This document shows positions 13,514 to 27,498 of a stretch of 64,000 bases of DNA, piece after piece. Within the stretch, counting starts at the first letter, position 1. Every line of letters starts with the position of its first letter. Source of the DNA: Apostichopus japonicus (Eukaryota; Echinodermata; Holothuroidea; Aspidochirotida; Stichopodidae); assembly GCF_037975245.1 (NCBI RefSeq), contig NC_092564.1, positions 25,413,484-25,477,483 on the forward strand, read 5' to 3'. The notes beneath the pieces were generated by a model. It saw only the letters and a list, made by a program, of their open reading frames with translations. It did not search any database and was not told where the DNA came from. The translations under genes were made by a program, and so were the position numbers.

Positions 13514-16500
13514 GTAAATGTTCCTGTGGACAGCTCGCAAAGACCAAAATCTTGGTCCTGGTTTTGTACTACACACAAATCATCTGCTCTTTAAGAGAAA
13601 GAATGTTTAAGGTTATATGTTGTGAATGTACCCAACATGAAGGGGATGCAAACAATACCAAATATATTTAAAGGATGAGTTTTGTATTAATGTAGCCTTA
13701 CACAGTTACAGGTCTTGCTGTGAATACTAATTAATGTAGTGCACTAGATTTATTGTCCCGAAGGCTAAGCTTTGTGGCACACAAGAAATGTGAACATAAA
13801 GTAGCACCATTATAGAAAAGACACTACCATCACACCTACATTATGCTAGGGCGAGTTGGAATGTTTAATTCCTACCCCCCCCCCCACACACACACATTAA
13901 CGGTCCTTCTAGCCCTACTACAGAAATAGGGATTACAATTATATCAATGCAGCCTAAACAATAGGCTTCTTGTACTCAATGTGGTAGTAGTGGTAATTCT
14001 ACACACCACATACATGAAAGTGGCACAACCTTCCCTTCTTCAGATATCGTGTTTACAAGCTGGGTGTCACAAACGCACACACACATGTATACACACACAT
14101 ACGCCATCATGAATGCAAATCGTTACGATTATCATCCAAACCAAAACAGAAAGCCATTTTGGCTTTGTGATTCCTTGCCATATTATTTGCTCAAAATTCC
14201 ACAAATCTGAGTTAAATTTGTCAAGTGAGAACCAGAAAAGGTAAGAGATGCCCACTTCTTTTGTAAGGACTTTAAAGTACAGAATTTTTTATACCGAAAT
14301 ATTTCAATATCCAGAAAGAACAGACATTTTCTTTTACCAATTTTGAGCTAGCAAGTCAGATCTGCCACCAACCATCTCTTTAATATTTTGTTATTAATGA
14401 ATGAGAGTTACATAACATTGTTTACACACTCTGAAAAATTTTCACAACTTATTGTCAAAGCCAAAGTCATCTAGTATAAATAACAGAGAGTATGCCAATT
14501 GAGATAACCAGTTTGACCCCTTAACCCAGTTTAGAGGCCATTTGACATAACCTGTTGACCCCTTGAAGCTGAGAGTATGAAAACTGATAAGGGCCACTTC
14601 AGTCTGTATCAACTATTTGAAGTACATTCATTTCCTGGATTACTATATATGTATACCATAGCTGAAGATCACTTGAGATCTATTTTATATTGGGCCTGTT
14701 CACTAGACTTAACTGAAATTGACCATTTGAACTATGTTAAAAAAAAAAATAACCTTAGCATGATAGAACTCACAGATTAATTGTTGCCTTGTTAACATAT
14801 TTACTAGGATTACATACTTTGAGACATGTTGACCTAATGTGACCTTTGACCTCTGCCAATTTTGATAGGGTTTCCACATACCAACCTGGTTCTACTTACT
14901 AACATGTATGACATACAACTTTAAAATGGTCATATTTCAATTCTGCTTCTAAGGGTAGGCCTAAATATATTAATGCATAGTTTTATCAATTCTAAACCTC
15001 AAACAATAACATGTTCGTCTACCTTCATATAGTATCTATCCCTTGGATGACATTCACAACTACTCGTCCATGACAAATTTTAATTTAAATTGTATGCAAT
15101 TAAAACATGTTATTTGAGGCCATTAAAAGTCAGATATCTTCCTGCAGAAATACAAAACATTACAGGATGACTTATGGCACAAAATTAATTTTGATACATT
15201 GTAGACTGTCAAAAATCACTGCCGTCAGTCCTATTATACAACACAGTGTCTGAAATTATCAAAACTTTGTGTTGAATGGTTGAGATCGTCCAGGTATTAT
15301 TTGACAGTGTCAGTTTTAAATCTTTTGGAGTTTTGGGTCATACTTGTTTGCTACAGACATGTGACAAGATGTGATTTGTGTACGGTCCACTACACAAGAT
15401 GACCTACCCTATTAATGTCAGGAAACCTTACCATTAGTACAAGCTTTAACAACCTTGAAACGGTAGATGATGTGTCCGATGAGTACATCACTTGAAAGTA
15501 GGTTGACAATTCCAACAAGAGATGAACTCCTTAATAGAACCTTTCGTCAGCGGCATTGAACCAGTACATCTGAACATGCAGCTGACAAGGCTAAATGTTT
15601 GATTTGTAATTATCAACCAGAGAACAACTGAAGGAGTGGACGCCGAATTAGTAGTTTATATCCAAAAACAACTTTTTGATTAGTTTACATAGTCCACCAA
15701 CATCCAGATGCAGTTTACTTTAGAGGCAGGTGCTGAAACATACACAACCTTACCTGATACAAGTCACTGTCAACACACATATATATTACATCACCGGGGA
15801 ATAATTTGGTGTTTACATTTTCTATATGTTAGCAGTTTTGAAAGCTCAGAATTTTGTCTGTAATAAAATACTATGGTTGCCAGGTAAGAAAACTGCAATA
15901 CATGTTTGCACTTGTATACATAGCAATTTGCTATTTTGCTATGCGAATATGCCTTGATTTTTCATTAAAATGACATGGCAAAATGGCAATTTTTTTTACT
16001 TCAATAATGGCACCTAGGTATCTTTCAAAAATTTGATAGGGCACCATGGCATTTCCAACCTGATTGAGAAAAAACACACACAGGATTGATTAACAACAGA
16101 AACGATGCATACAATCCTTTGTTTTAAGTTGTATTCTAAACAATAACTAATAGCTGTTTTTTTGGCACAAATGTTGCTGAAGTTATTGAAATTTTTGAGT
16201 TTTGAATTAGTCAATTTGTGATAATCACATCATAGATATAATTATGAAAGCACCTGTTACTTTTGCCATCTGTAATGTTCAGATGATTTTTGAGGGAATT
16301 ATGGCAAGGAACCGACTGCATCAATGGCCCTGTTTTACACACAGATCACAAAAAGGCCTTGTTCACATTTAAGAAAGCATGGGCGATTATTGATATTAAG
16401 TCCGCGAGGAGGATAATCAATTAAGAACATGACAAGTTCCCATTTAATAAGAACGAGTGAGTTTCGTATTAAGTCCGCTTGCGAGGTTAATATACTGCGC

Positions 16501-17099
16501 AGGCATGAAAAGGTCATATCAGCTGTTCACATTCAAAAATACCCGCCAAATTTCAACTGGATAGAGCAGATATTATCACTTAACCCGAAATCTTGGGTCA
16601 CCATAAGTCCGCGACTGGCAGCTGGCAGTAAAGTGAAGAAAAGTGGCTTCTACTGTGGGAATCTAAGTAAAGACTCAACAGTAAGTTTGTCTTTTTACAG
16701 GCCATATTTTCTTTTTTTCTTTTTTTATAGTAAAAATGTAGTTTTCTGTAAATACTTTCACAGACTTAGTTACTATAGAAGTTTCACACATATTTCACTC
16801 TTTCATTTACAGATTCAGCTCTACCTCATAAAGAAGACCAAGCAAACCTACTGTACAGCAAGTATCAACTCATTTAACAGTCAAAATCAGAGCCTTCCAA
16901 ATAAATATCATGTTACAACTCAAAGATATGAAGTTTGTCAGCACATTCAATAGCCAGGCCCTAAAGCATCAAAAACACTATATTTACACAACCAACAAGA
17001 AATACCAGCACAGTTAGTGTCAAATTTCAAACTACTACAATAATGTGTTCAACACGTAGTCGATATGCAAGAATCCTTTTACCCATGTATAGTGTACAG

Positions 17100-17213
17100 T
17101 ATGTAAAAGACAAGGACTCACATTTACAGTGTATGTAAAAGACAAGGACTCACATTTACAGTGTATGTGAAAGACTACGTAGGACTCACATTTGCAGTGT
17201 ATGTGAAAGACAA
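17100..17213. repeat. 32-bp minisatellite
   Basis: About three and a half units of a 32-bp repeat containing GTATGTAAAAGACAAGGACT. The last units carry a small insertion. Noncoding. Confidence 0.85.
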
Positions 17214-19744
17214 CAACTTGAACACAGACGAAGAGGCTAGTTGAACTCCATAGTTCATACTCTTAAAAGTTTTAAATATTAGGCTTAATGCAAACATGGT
17301 TGATTCACTCCAAAGTGATCATTGACTTCATATGTAAAGTTTATAAGCAAACTTCCTGGAAGGGAGGAAGCATTGCAGGTTGTTAATTAAGAACCCTTCA
17401 TGATAGTCTCAGCCAGCTGGGAATAGCTTTGGTGGTTACTGAGTATACAGCTACTGTATTCGTGATGGATATTCAACCATTGCCATGGAGAGCTATAAAA
17501 TGTTTGACAAAGAGGTTAAGTTATAAAACCTTTAGTAAATCACAACATTCAAACCCTCACTATTAAAGGTGTGCTGATCATGAAACCCACTATACTGTAT
17601 GTACAATTTATAAATACACTAGGATGGGATGAGCACTACAGAAACAGGTTTGCAACATTAACTAATGTAGCAATTATAACTATAATAATAATCAGGTAGT
17701 TACTAAATTATGACGCTTAATGGATTAAAACTTTCACGTCGGATGGCTTCCAATTAAGCATTTTAACACATTTTTGGAGTTTTTGTCAATTTAGAAAGTC
17801 ACTGCAGATAGGAAAACCGTAGATTACCCTTGGATGAAAGACACGACTTACTATGACCCCAATCTCCCAATTGCTACGCCCCCTTGTTTCAAATGCCAAG
17901 TGCCTTTACGCACTAGGCCACAACACTGCATTAAAACATGCATTTAAGAGGTGTACAGTTATAATGCTAGGTACCTTGAATGAAATCATGCTACAGTAGA
18001 TAGTCAAGATTTAGTTATGGTACAGAGTCTAACCAAATGAACAAATAAGTTTCCAAGGTGAGGTTTATATCATGTGCATTCAGGTGTAGCAGCAACTAGC
18101 AGCAATGCAACTTTATCTCAATAACTCTTTGATAACAGCATATAGGCCACTATTCCATGGTTATTTTGTTAACTGTTTATTGTGAAAGTGACCACAACTG
18201 ACAAGTTACGACCTTAAATTAACACGTATCGACAACACTTATCACACAATCAAATTTTCACAAAACTTGCCCGGTAAAAAGTAGGCCTACAGTAGGTATA
18301 CAGACATGCACATTGGCCAACTGACTTGCAAAAGTTTTGCAAACTTGCTACCAAACTACAATTTTTATTTGTTACAATCAAGGACAAAATTAACAATTTG
18401 GGGTCTGGGAAAAGTGGCTCCACGCTCACTGGTTTTTTAGCAGACATAGGAGCCAAACGGCAGGGACCAGGAGGCAGGAGCCAGTGTGTAATTTTAAATG
18501 AAAAACATTCTGCGTGTAGAATACCTTGAACAGAGAGGCAGGCTTGTTCAGACCATAAAGATCTTCCACAAGAAAGGCCAACTGAAAAGCCTGTTAACAA
18601 ATTCATAAGAAACAACTTTAAAAAAGAGGAATAAATACAAATAATAACTATTTGGAGAGTGTAACTACTGTACACTTCTACTGGCCAAAAACATTGATTC
18701 ACAGGTCACTAATAATGCTATGGTACATTTGAGACTCTGTAATTGTAGAAGGTAGTACAAAAAGTAACTTCACTTCTTTCCAACTTATACTAGGCATACA
18801 GTAACATTCTGCTTCATAATGCACACTAGAAATGGTATGTCTGTACAATACAAAATTTATATCTGATAAAAGAAAGTGATGTACAACCTAAAATATGTCA
18901 CAGAATCATGGAAATGCTGGCTGCACCCATGTTGTCCCAATTAACTTTCAAAGAGCATTAGAAAGGACTGATGATGCTGCTGGGCATACTAAGGTACTGT
19001 AGTAGCTTGTCTTCTGTCAAAACACTAAATAGATAGGCTTGGGAGAATAACTTCACTGCACCGATGAGCTGCGATACTAGTGCTCCAAATTCCACTATTG
19101 ACCCCTACAGCTACTCTAAGATAAATAAAATCTTTTAGGCATTGGAAACCTACAGTTGAAAAATAGTGATGGGTTACTACCTGATCCAAGTCGTCTCTAC
19201 CCAGTCCGGGCATTAGTAAAAATCACTAACATTGTACTCGAATTAATGAGAGGGAGGAAAAAAATTCTGGAGCATACTTCCTTAATTTCATCATTTGGTG
19301 ATATTCCCTTCAATGTTGATGTGTTTTAAGTGTAAACTTTGGTGAAAATTTGTTACTACTCCCGCTAAAGACAGTTTTGATCAACTGCGTTTGTTTACTA
19401 TTAAATGTGCACACTCAATTGCATAGCATTGCATTGCACTTGCATACTTGCACAATGTGAATGCAACAAAACTTGACCATTGTACTCTTAGGCAGCTCAT
19501 AAGTTGACTGCCCGGTTCCATGCCTTCTACCGTTAAGATCTTTTTATGTAGTGGGGTGCCAATTATGTTAATGGTGCCAAGTATGTCATAGGTTAATTAA
19601 CAGAATTGTAACTCCAGCAGTACAAAGGCTACAGTACAGAACGTAACTATAGGTAACTTTCCCAAAGTAGATTAACAAATCTGGAAGTATTGGTGGCTTC
19701 CAAAATACTACAATTGCTTTAACTGCAAACTTGAAAGGTATTAA

Positions 19745-20236
19745 CGAACTTCCAAGTATAATAAACCTCTCAATGCACAAATCTGGGAGTAAACAAGAAC
19801 TTCCAAAATAGACTATACCTCTCAATGCACAAAATGCCACAAATCTGTGAATACTAATGAACTTCCAAATGATACTAAACCTCTAATTGCACAAATCTGA
19901 GAGTATAAATAAACTTCCAAATGATATCAAACCTCTCAATGCACAAATCTGGGAATACTATTGAACTCCCAAAGGATACTAAATCTATCAATGCACAAAG
20001 CTGGGAATACTAATGAACTTCCAGTATATACTAAACCTCTCAATGCACAAATCTGAGAGTATAAATGAACTTCCAATTTATACTAAACCTCTCAATGCAC
20101 AAATCTTGAAATACTAATGAACTTCCAAATGATACTAAACCTCTAATTGCACAAATCTGAGAGTATAAATAAACTTCCAAATGATATCAAACCTCTCAAT
20201 GCACAAATCTGGGAATATTAATGAACTTCCAAATAT
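19745..20236. repeat. 52-bp minisatellite with higher-order period
   Basis: Nine to ten units of about 52 bp share 'AACTTCCAAATGATACTAAA' and 'CAATGCACAAATCTG'. A stretch of about 100 bp starting at 19861 recurs almost unchanged at 20121, so a five-unit block of about 260 bp has itself been copied. Noncoding. Confidence 0.85.
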
Positions 20237-23200
20237 GAGTTCAGAATATAATTGTTAACTTGGACTGAAAATAACAATGTCTACACTTTTTGGGACAGAT
20301 TAGAATTTTAAACAATAGGGATTTTTCGAGTTTTGTTCCAAGTGTTGAACACTTACGGCAAATAAGCTAACTAATCATCCGTCGGACTCCCTTAGCAGTG
20401 TTTTAGGTTGTCGGACTTGATTTTTGGTCGTCTCGGACGTTCAGACGATCGTTAAATTTTAGCCCTGCACTCTCAGTCACAATGGTGATAAATGGTATTA
20501 CTTCATGGAAAACATTCAAATCCAGTGTGGCTTTGTTCTTGGGTGAAGGCAGTCACAGATGAAATTTTTATTTTGAAGCCAACACAATGTGTTAAATATT
20601 TGAATGTTAACAGTATGAATGGAGAATCATTGCTTTTATTTTGAAAACTATGCAACAATATGTGCAAGCTTTCATCGAAATAACTGTCAAGTGGCAGTGG
20701 GGGGATGAAAGTACTTTTATCTGAGAATGAAATTGTCACATGTTCCTTAAAAATATGCATTGGCCCACTCAAGTTCACTGAGCCTCTGATCTAACGTGGA
20801 GGCCAAGTCACAGATCAAGACTAGCCTTTAACTTATTATTGTTTTGTTGGCTACATGATTTAGACTGGTGCACTTGTTGTTGAAGTGTTAATGGAATGAG
20901 GCTGGGGCAGCCTACGTTACAGGCCTAACGTAATCCTTGTCTGAGACTGGCCTATTCTAGACTAGCCTAACACAGTTAGTTAGACCTTACTCGTTTGGGC
21001 CTAGTCTATATTAGGCCTAGGCAAGCCTACATTAGGCCTACGTTGTGTCATTCCACTGAGTGGACAGGAACCTACGTTTTACGTAAATCCTTATACTTCA
21101 GCATGTTCTTCTTATCATTCATCAGCAGGGATGTCCCGCTCTGTGTTCATCGACGAACAACACAAGAGTCACGTAGTGGTACACACTGCAATGATGACAC
21201 TTCCTCGGTTAACATATCGTTCTCCAGCAGCACACTTAGTCACGTTATAACCAATGTACACCAAACATCTGTGATATTTACAAAGTGAACAGCGTTAGTA
21301 ATAACTACTGTGGTCAATAACTTTTCATTCATGTTCAAACTGTTGAATATTTTCTCCGAAAATGTTTACATATTCTTTTTAATGAATTAATACTGTTAGA
21401 TATTTGTAAGTCCGAAGAAATGACCTTTATAAAATTCTTTTGGGGAGTGGAAAGGGTTCCTACGCACGTCGATATTAGGCCGCCGTATTGTTACTTATCA
21501 GGTCAACATACGTGTAGTAAAGTAAACAATGAATTTATATTGTCGTTGGTTGACAATATTAGCCGACTTCTAGCAAAATTCAATATCGCTGATTGTATCA
21601 TCTATACTGCAACAGGTGGCGAAAGGTGTTAGATTGCCACAACACTTGCCCTAGTTTAAACACAAGAAAACACGTTGTTTGCAATGCTATATTTAAAACT
21701 TTCGTCTTGTCGATTGAGAGTTATGGTAGCCTATACAAGCTAAAATTTCTATCATAAAATGCACTCCAAATCTTCCAAAATCGACTACTCCGGCTTCTCA
21801 CAAACAAGCCTGACCGTATTCAACAGATAAAATTTACATAGTAAACTTTTGAAAATAAAATACATCCATACATATATGTTCAATTATTGTAGTCGAATCT
21901 GTTTTCTACGAGACATGTAAATCCTATAGATCGTTAATATAGGCAGAAGTTGAACATTGACATTTTGACGACACGACACCAAATTGTCCGATGTCTAAAA
22001 CTTGGAAATTTAGGCCTGTCTTGCTGAGATGCACCAATTCGTCCTGATGACAAAAATGTGAAAATTAACGTTTTGACGACATCATACACATAATGTCAGT
22101 ACGTACCACGTACGCAATGAAATACAATATCATCATCAATAAAATGTTTCAACTGGTTGCGGTTAGGCCTATTTAAACCTTTCGACCGATTCCGACCCGT
22201 CATTAATATATATATACTAAACTTAGCACCATCATCATTTGGGATTTGACCCATATACTAAAACTTAAAGCTTGTGCAACACATTTTCTGTAACATATGC
22301 AAATTTACGTTACGCCTGTTATGTAGTACGCGGGGATGAAAATTAGGGACGTAATGATACATGTAGTCGCACGCACGCATTGGTTAACCTAATGCCAGTC
22401 TAATTGAAGATCGCGGATATTCATTTTCTTTCTCATGATCATGTACTAGCCTAAAGGCCTTTTAGAATATTTGGATGTTACTCTAATAGATTTAGGCCTC
22501 ACCCTCGTTCTCTATCTGCCTAAAGCCTGCCGCGACAATGCCAGCCAGTGCCTTCAAAAACTTGCCGATTAGAAGGTTTACGGACAGCTCCCCTCCCCCG
22601 TGGCGCACAATTGGTAGGTCACCCCTCCCCCCAGTCTCGCACACAAACGCTTGTGTAAAGAAACAATTGGGCAAACAGAATGCAGTGGGTCATTGCACGC
22701 TGGCGATATAGGTATATATATTTTGGGCGGGTTGGTGTGGTGGGGACTTCACCCAAATTGAAAGTTAATCTCAGAAGTGACACTGTAAGATTAGGTCTCT
22801 AAAATTGAGCATGCCCAATGATAACATTTCCCAAGTTCCCTTCTGATTTATGAAAGCCACGTAGACTACAAAGCGTACGTTTCCTAAACCACAATTCCCA
22901 ACCTCTTTCCGTCCCCCGTCGTCTCCTTTCGAACAATGGAAGGAGTGTTGAGTTCGAACGCATAACGTCAATCATGGGCGGGGGGGGGGGCAGGGGACAC
23001 GCCTCCCCTACTTTCTAAAGAGTGGGTGACATTATATCAACCCCACTCCCTTCTCCCAGGTTTAGTGACTAGTGACTGACTCGTGTAGGCCCTAGGCATA
23101 TCAGGCTTATAATGGCTGAATAATGCAAAACTAGACCCCCTCTCCCAGGAAGGTGTTCAATAAAATGGTCTGCATCTCCAGTAAACACATCAGCCTTTTG

Positions 23201-24060
23201 ATTATTGACTTCCAAATTTCAAGACGGCACTACTTTTTACAGTTGATGTCAACGAACTTTTTATAATTGCCTTTAATAGATATAGGCCTAAATTAGAATC
23301 TGGAGAGGACACTAATAGGATGTACTGGACTCGGCTACGGCACTATAAATATTTTATATAAAAGTTGGTGAGTAGAAAAAAGTTGATGTCATGCCAAAAT
23401 TTTCCATGGGCAATTCTATAGAACCGATTGTGAATAGCGCCATCAAAACTCTATCAACTGTTCATATAGTTCAGAGAACACTTCTCCGCTCAATCAGAGA
23501 TTCCGCTCAATCAGAGATTCTTCGCGAAATAGAAGGAAATAGAAGGATTTTTTTTAAAGGATTTGCATTGAAATGCATTGTGTAAATTAATATTCTTGTT
23601 TTTTGTTGGTGTTTGAAAAGGGGTGTACACCCGTATAGTAGCGATCTTATTCTTCCCTGACTGAACCGTTTCCCCGCCAGACTGGCACTGGAAGGTGGTG
23701 GTGGACATCACCCCCCCCCCTCCCCCTCACTGCTCCTGCCTATAATCTGTATATCTACTGAATTCGATATTTACATAAACTAAGTTAGTTAAGTGTAAAT
23801 TATTAGACAATGGTATTAGACAATGGTCGATTTACGACCGTGGCAGGTCGATTACGTTATAACAAAACTTTCCTAGCTATAGCTGCTATAATTGGAACCA
23901 ATAAAGCATATCTTTAAACTTACAATGTTAACTATTGTGGGTTTTTTAGGGGGGGGGGGGAATTGAAATCAAGGGTTTCATGACAAAATCTCAACATTTT
24001 TCTAAATTTTCTTCAAGGTTTCGAATAATGGAATTTCAACTGATTATGTCAGGCGCTCAG

Positions 24061-24389
24061 TTTGCAAATGCAAAGAATCCAATGGTATGATACATCAATG
24101 GCCTGGAGTGCAATCCTTAGTTAGAAAAGTAAGGAAGCAGAAACTACTAGGCTGTGCCAATTTTGCTCCTGCCCTTTCTGTACTTCTCTGTTTACCCCCA
24201 TTCCTACATCTATAATTTTGTTTGCCAATGCAAAGGATACAGTGGAATGATACATCAATGGCCTGGAGTGCAATCCCTAGTTAGTAAAGTAAGGAAGCAG
24301 AAACTACTTGGCTGTGCCAACTTTGCTCCTGCATGTCCTTTCTGTACCTCTCTGTTCCCCCCCCCCCCCCCATTCCTACATCCATAATT
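24061..24389. repeat. 160-bp tandem duplication
   Basis: Two copies, starting near 24061 and 24220, share GGCCTGGAGTGCAATCC and GTAAGGAAGCAGAAACTACT. Divergence is a few percent, with a C-run expanded in the second copy. Noncoding. Confidence 0.8.
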
Positions 24390-25756
24390 ACTTATACTAA
24401 ATGTAAGTACAAACAGCAAAACTTGTACTGCAGGGATGACATCTCGTTTTCTTTTAAGCAACACTATAACAGAATTTAGCCCTCGGCTACGATTGTAGGA
24501 ACTATACATTTTGTCACATGGTCTTTGCCCCTTCTTATGTTGTGAATATAACAGTAAAGTTTGCATGTTCCGATTACTCTACCACACGCTCAGTACGAAC
24601 GTACTTGCGCTTGAACAGATACAACACTGCAGTTAACTTGACTATTTCTCATTCTACCAAAGAAAAGGAAAATACAAACAAAGACGGTAAAGTGTGGAAA
24701 ACTTTAATTAAATTACAAAATACAAAACAGACATACAACTGAATTACGGTATGCAGTTTCTGATTGATACAAACGATAACTCTTGTGGCTGGCAATACAA
24801 GACCTGAGATTGTGTGGCTAGCTGAACATATTTTGACAGAGACATTTTTTTAATCAAATTATTTGCTTAATCCACCTGCCACATGTTTTCTGAACAATGG
24901 AAGCAGATAACAAAGAGGGGTCAAAGTTCAAAGGTCATAGAAGTTGATGTAAGAAACATGGGATGTTGTATCGGTTTATTTGTGCATTACATCTACAAAT
25001 AGCAGACAGTCTTTTTTAATGCTCAGAATGTTCAAGTAATGTTTGTTATTCTTTAACTGTGAACTTGAAATGAAACTTTGGGACCTTGCTGTGATTAGTG
25101 TCACCAATTACAGCAATCAGTACTGGATGGAACATTTTGATAGCTTGATAGGACACCGTTAATACTGTAAGAGAACACTTCTTCAATACTCCCTGCACAA
25201 ATAGCTTGAGTTAACACTCATTAAATACTGGCAAGGCTGAATATTGCAACAATAAGGAATAATGTACCCTGTGGCTAAAAGAAAAAAAAAGTTTTCAAAA
25301 GTGGTCACTACTGTAGTTGACCTATAAAAGTAAATCCTTTCATGATGGTCACTAGTTGGCTGAAAATGGTTATCAAACATGTAAAAGGAATCCAATTTGA
25401 GCTGTTCAAGGCCATTCAGTTTTCCCACATGCATGTGTGTGGTTATTAACAATGTAAAAAACAATAACAGGTGTAACAAATGACCAATAATTGGCTCAAT
25501 AAATATGAAAGGCTTTCCAACATGAATAAATAGAAATCCTTAATAAATTCAAAAAAACAATGTAAGTGTTGTACACTATTCAAAATGTTTTAAATTACAA
25601 AATAGTATAAACAAACGTTTTTTAACTACTTGATAAGCATGAATAATAGTAATCAAACAATTACAAATTCTCTACCACTGACTTATAAATTTGTCAGAAA
25701 ATTGAACGATTGCGAACAGAATTGACAAATAATTTCATTATCGCCAGTCACCTTTT

Positions 25757-25847
25757 AAAAAAATTGAGTTCACATTGTGATGAATTGTTATTCCAAACTA
25801 TGAAAAAAATGAGTTCACATTGTGATGAAATGTTATTCCAAACTATT
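25757..25847. repeat. 45-bp tandem duplication
   Basis: Two adjacent copies sharing GAGTTCACATTGTGATGAA and GTTATTCCAAACTAT. They lie about 230-320 bp past the polycystin-1 stop codon, so they may be in or beyond its 3' untranslated region. Confidence 0.8.
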
Positions 25848-25914
25848 AAAAAATTGAATAAAATGATTGCAGGCAAACCCTGGTAGGCTATTCCAGTTTG
25901 TAAATAATTACATA

Positions 25915-25928
25915 TTTAATTGTTTAAT
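25915..25928 (-). promoter_or_regulatory. Candidate polyadenylation signals for polycystin-1
   Basis: Two ATTAAA hexamers (a common variant of AATAAA) on the minus strand at 25928-25923 and 25920-25915, about 155 bp downstream of the polycystin-1 stop. In AT-rich DNA such words are frequent, so this is only a candidate. Another AATAAA lies about 1.1 kb downstream. Confidence 0.3.
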
Positions 25929-26009
25929 AAAGAGCAAGTACAAAATACACATCGGCACAACTCACATCTTGATAGCGTGTTCCATAGACGTGATATAAAA
26001 GGGTATTCC

Positions 26010-26065
26010 TGATACATAGGCAATGATACATAGGCCATGATACATAGGCAATGATACATAGTCAA
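26010..26065. repeat. 14-bp tandem repeat in the polycystin-1 3' region
   Basis: Four units of ATGATACATAGGCA with small changes, immediately past the polycystin-1 stop codon. They probably lie in its 3' untranslated region. Confidence 0.8.
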
Positions 26066-26080
26066 TCACTATAGGAGTAA

Positions 26081-27498
26081 CTACTTTGATCTCTTCCATT
26101 CCTCATAACTTTGACTCATTACCTCAACTAAAAGTGGAACATTTTCAGTCATCAATTTATTTTCACTCTGGTAAGTTGCTAACAACCTGTAGGCTTTTCT
26201 GTTCATCTTGTTTAACTTTTTTGCATATTTGGCATCCAAAGATTGTTTGTTACGCCAATGTCTGAGTGTTCTCGCAATCTCACGTTTCCTCTGCCTCACT
26301 TTTCCCAGCGTAATTCGAGTCAACATTCTGGTTTTCATCTTCTGAGTTAGCTCGGTCAGCTTACCATGGTCTATGAAGTAACCAAAGGCATGTCTCACTC
26401 TGAGTAGAGAGTAGGATTTCATCGCCGTGACAGAGAATGCAAACAGTCCAAAGAATCCACAAAGAGTCACATTAATGAGGAAGAAAACATGTAACCGATA
26501 TTCTTGGGAAACCTGTGTTCCTTCCAGATGACCTAGGCGGGCATTCAGCAGTGTCATGAGGGCATCGTAGTGTGTTTGAAATGCAAACAAATCACCACTG
26601 AAGAGCATCCATCCTGTCCACGTCGCTGATAAAACAAACGCGACAAAAAATGGTGACGCTGATATCATACTCGATGTCGTCTGCTTCACAGTTGAACTCA
26701 AATGGTACAAGTACGTCTTTAAGTTGAGGAGAGCAATCTGTTGATTCATGACCATAAATATAGCCAGAGAAATAGCTGAAATGTACCATGATGTAGCGAC
26801 GGACATTTCAGAGAGGGAAGCAAAGTCCGGTGTCGCTAAGCTTACTTTTGCCGATGCTAAGTGTTGGATGACTATGGCAGCAGCTGCTCCAGATGAAGCA
26901 AGCATTGTTAAGAGGTTGGTCCAGCATCCAAGATCACCATAGTAACTCCTCCCCATCAGATGAAGAGATCCTAGCTCTTTGAATAATAAGCAAACCGCAA
27001 TGAGGATTACCAGACCGTCCAGACACTGATATGCCATACCCCACAGAGTACCGTCTTCTCTTACATGGAAACATCGCACCTCCATGGCAGGCATCAGATA
27101 ACCCGTCGGTGATGATTCCAAGAGTAATTGTACCACGCATGACAGCTCTATGTACGGGTTAAACACAGCAAATTCCACCAAGATCGCCCTGGTATTCCCA
27201 TCTAACCATAGTCTATCTTTAAGGTTCGTGAGTATGTATAAACTTGTCCCTGGTTCAGGGGGTATTTCTACCACATACCCACCGGCATGGAAGGCTCCCA
27301 GGGACCCTGTCATGGTGGTACCCTCGGTGTCCTCCTGACTGTAATAACAGTACCCCTGTTCCTGTCCTGGGTGGGCTTCTGTCAGGGGAGGAGATGACCA
27401 GGAGTTGAGATACTGCTGCTTGTCTTCAGTCTGGTCGTTAAACTTCGTCAGACAGTCGGTTATAGTAAGATCCATTGGAGAAGAATTCCGACAGTCAC
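26081..27498 (-). CDS. Polycystin-1 exon 28 (last): extracellular domain end, TM7-TM11, tail, stop
   Basis: Acceptor CGCAG at 27503-27499, entered in phase 1. Codes for about residues 3794-4265 of the assembled frame. It begins with the cysteine-containing end of the polycystin extracellular domain, then five hydrophobic segments near 3948-3969, 3986-4007, 4029-4051, 4074-4094 and 4128-4156 (polycystin channel fold). A lysine/arginine-rich cytoplasmic tail of about 110 residues ends at TAA 26083-26081. The tail is shorter than the roughly 200-residue tail of mammalian polycystin-1. Confidence 0.93.

Larger units (their letters stand above)
11452..26080. other. Intergenic region, no gene seen
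   Basis: About 14.6 kb between the start of the glycosyltransferase and the stop codon of polycystin-1, both on the minus strand. It should contain the promoter and any 5' noncoding exon of the glycosyltransferase and the 3' untranslated end of polycystin-1. Open frames are short or low-complexity and none shows a family motif. Repeats within it are listed separately. The part from about 20.8 to 23.7 kb is less AT-rich than its surroundings and rich in AGGCCTA words, but I see no coding signal in it. Confidence 0.6.

Noticed and set aside
16429-16953. 174-codon plus-strand open frame
   Set aside because: No family motif, ends in poly-Phe and AT-rich sequence, and no splice or codon-bias support.
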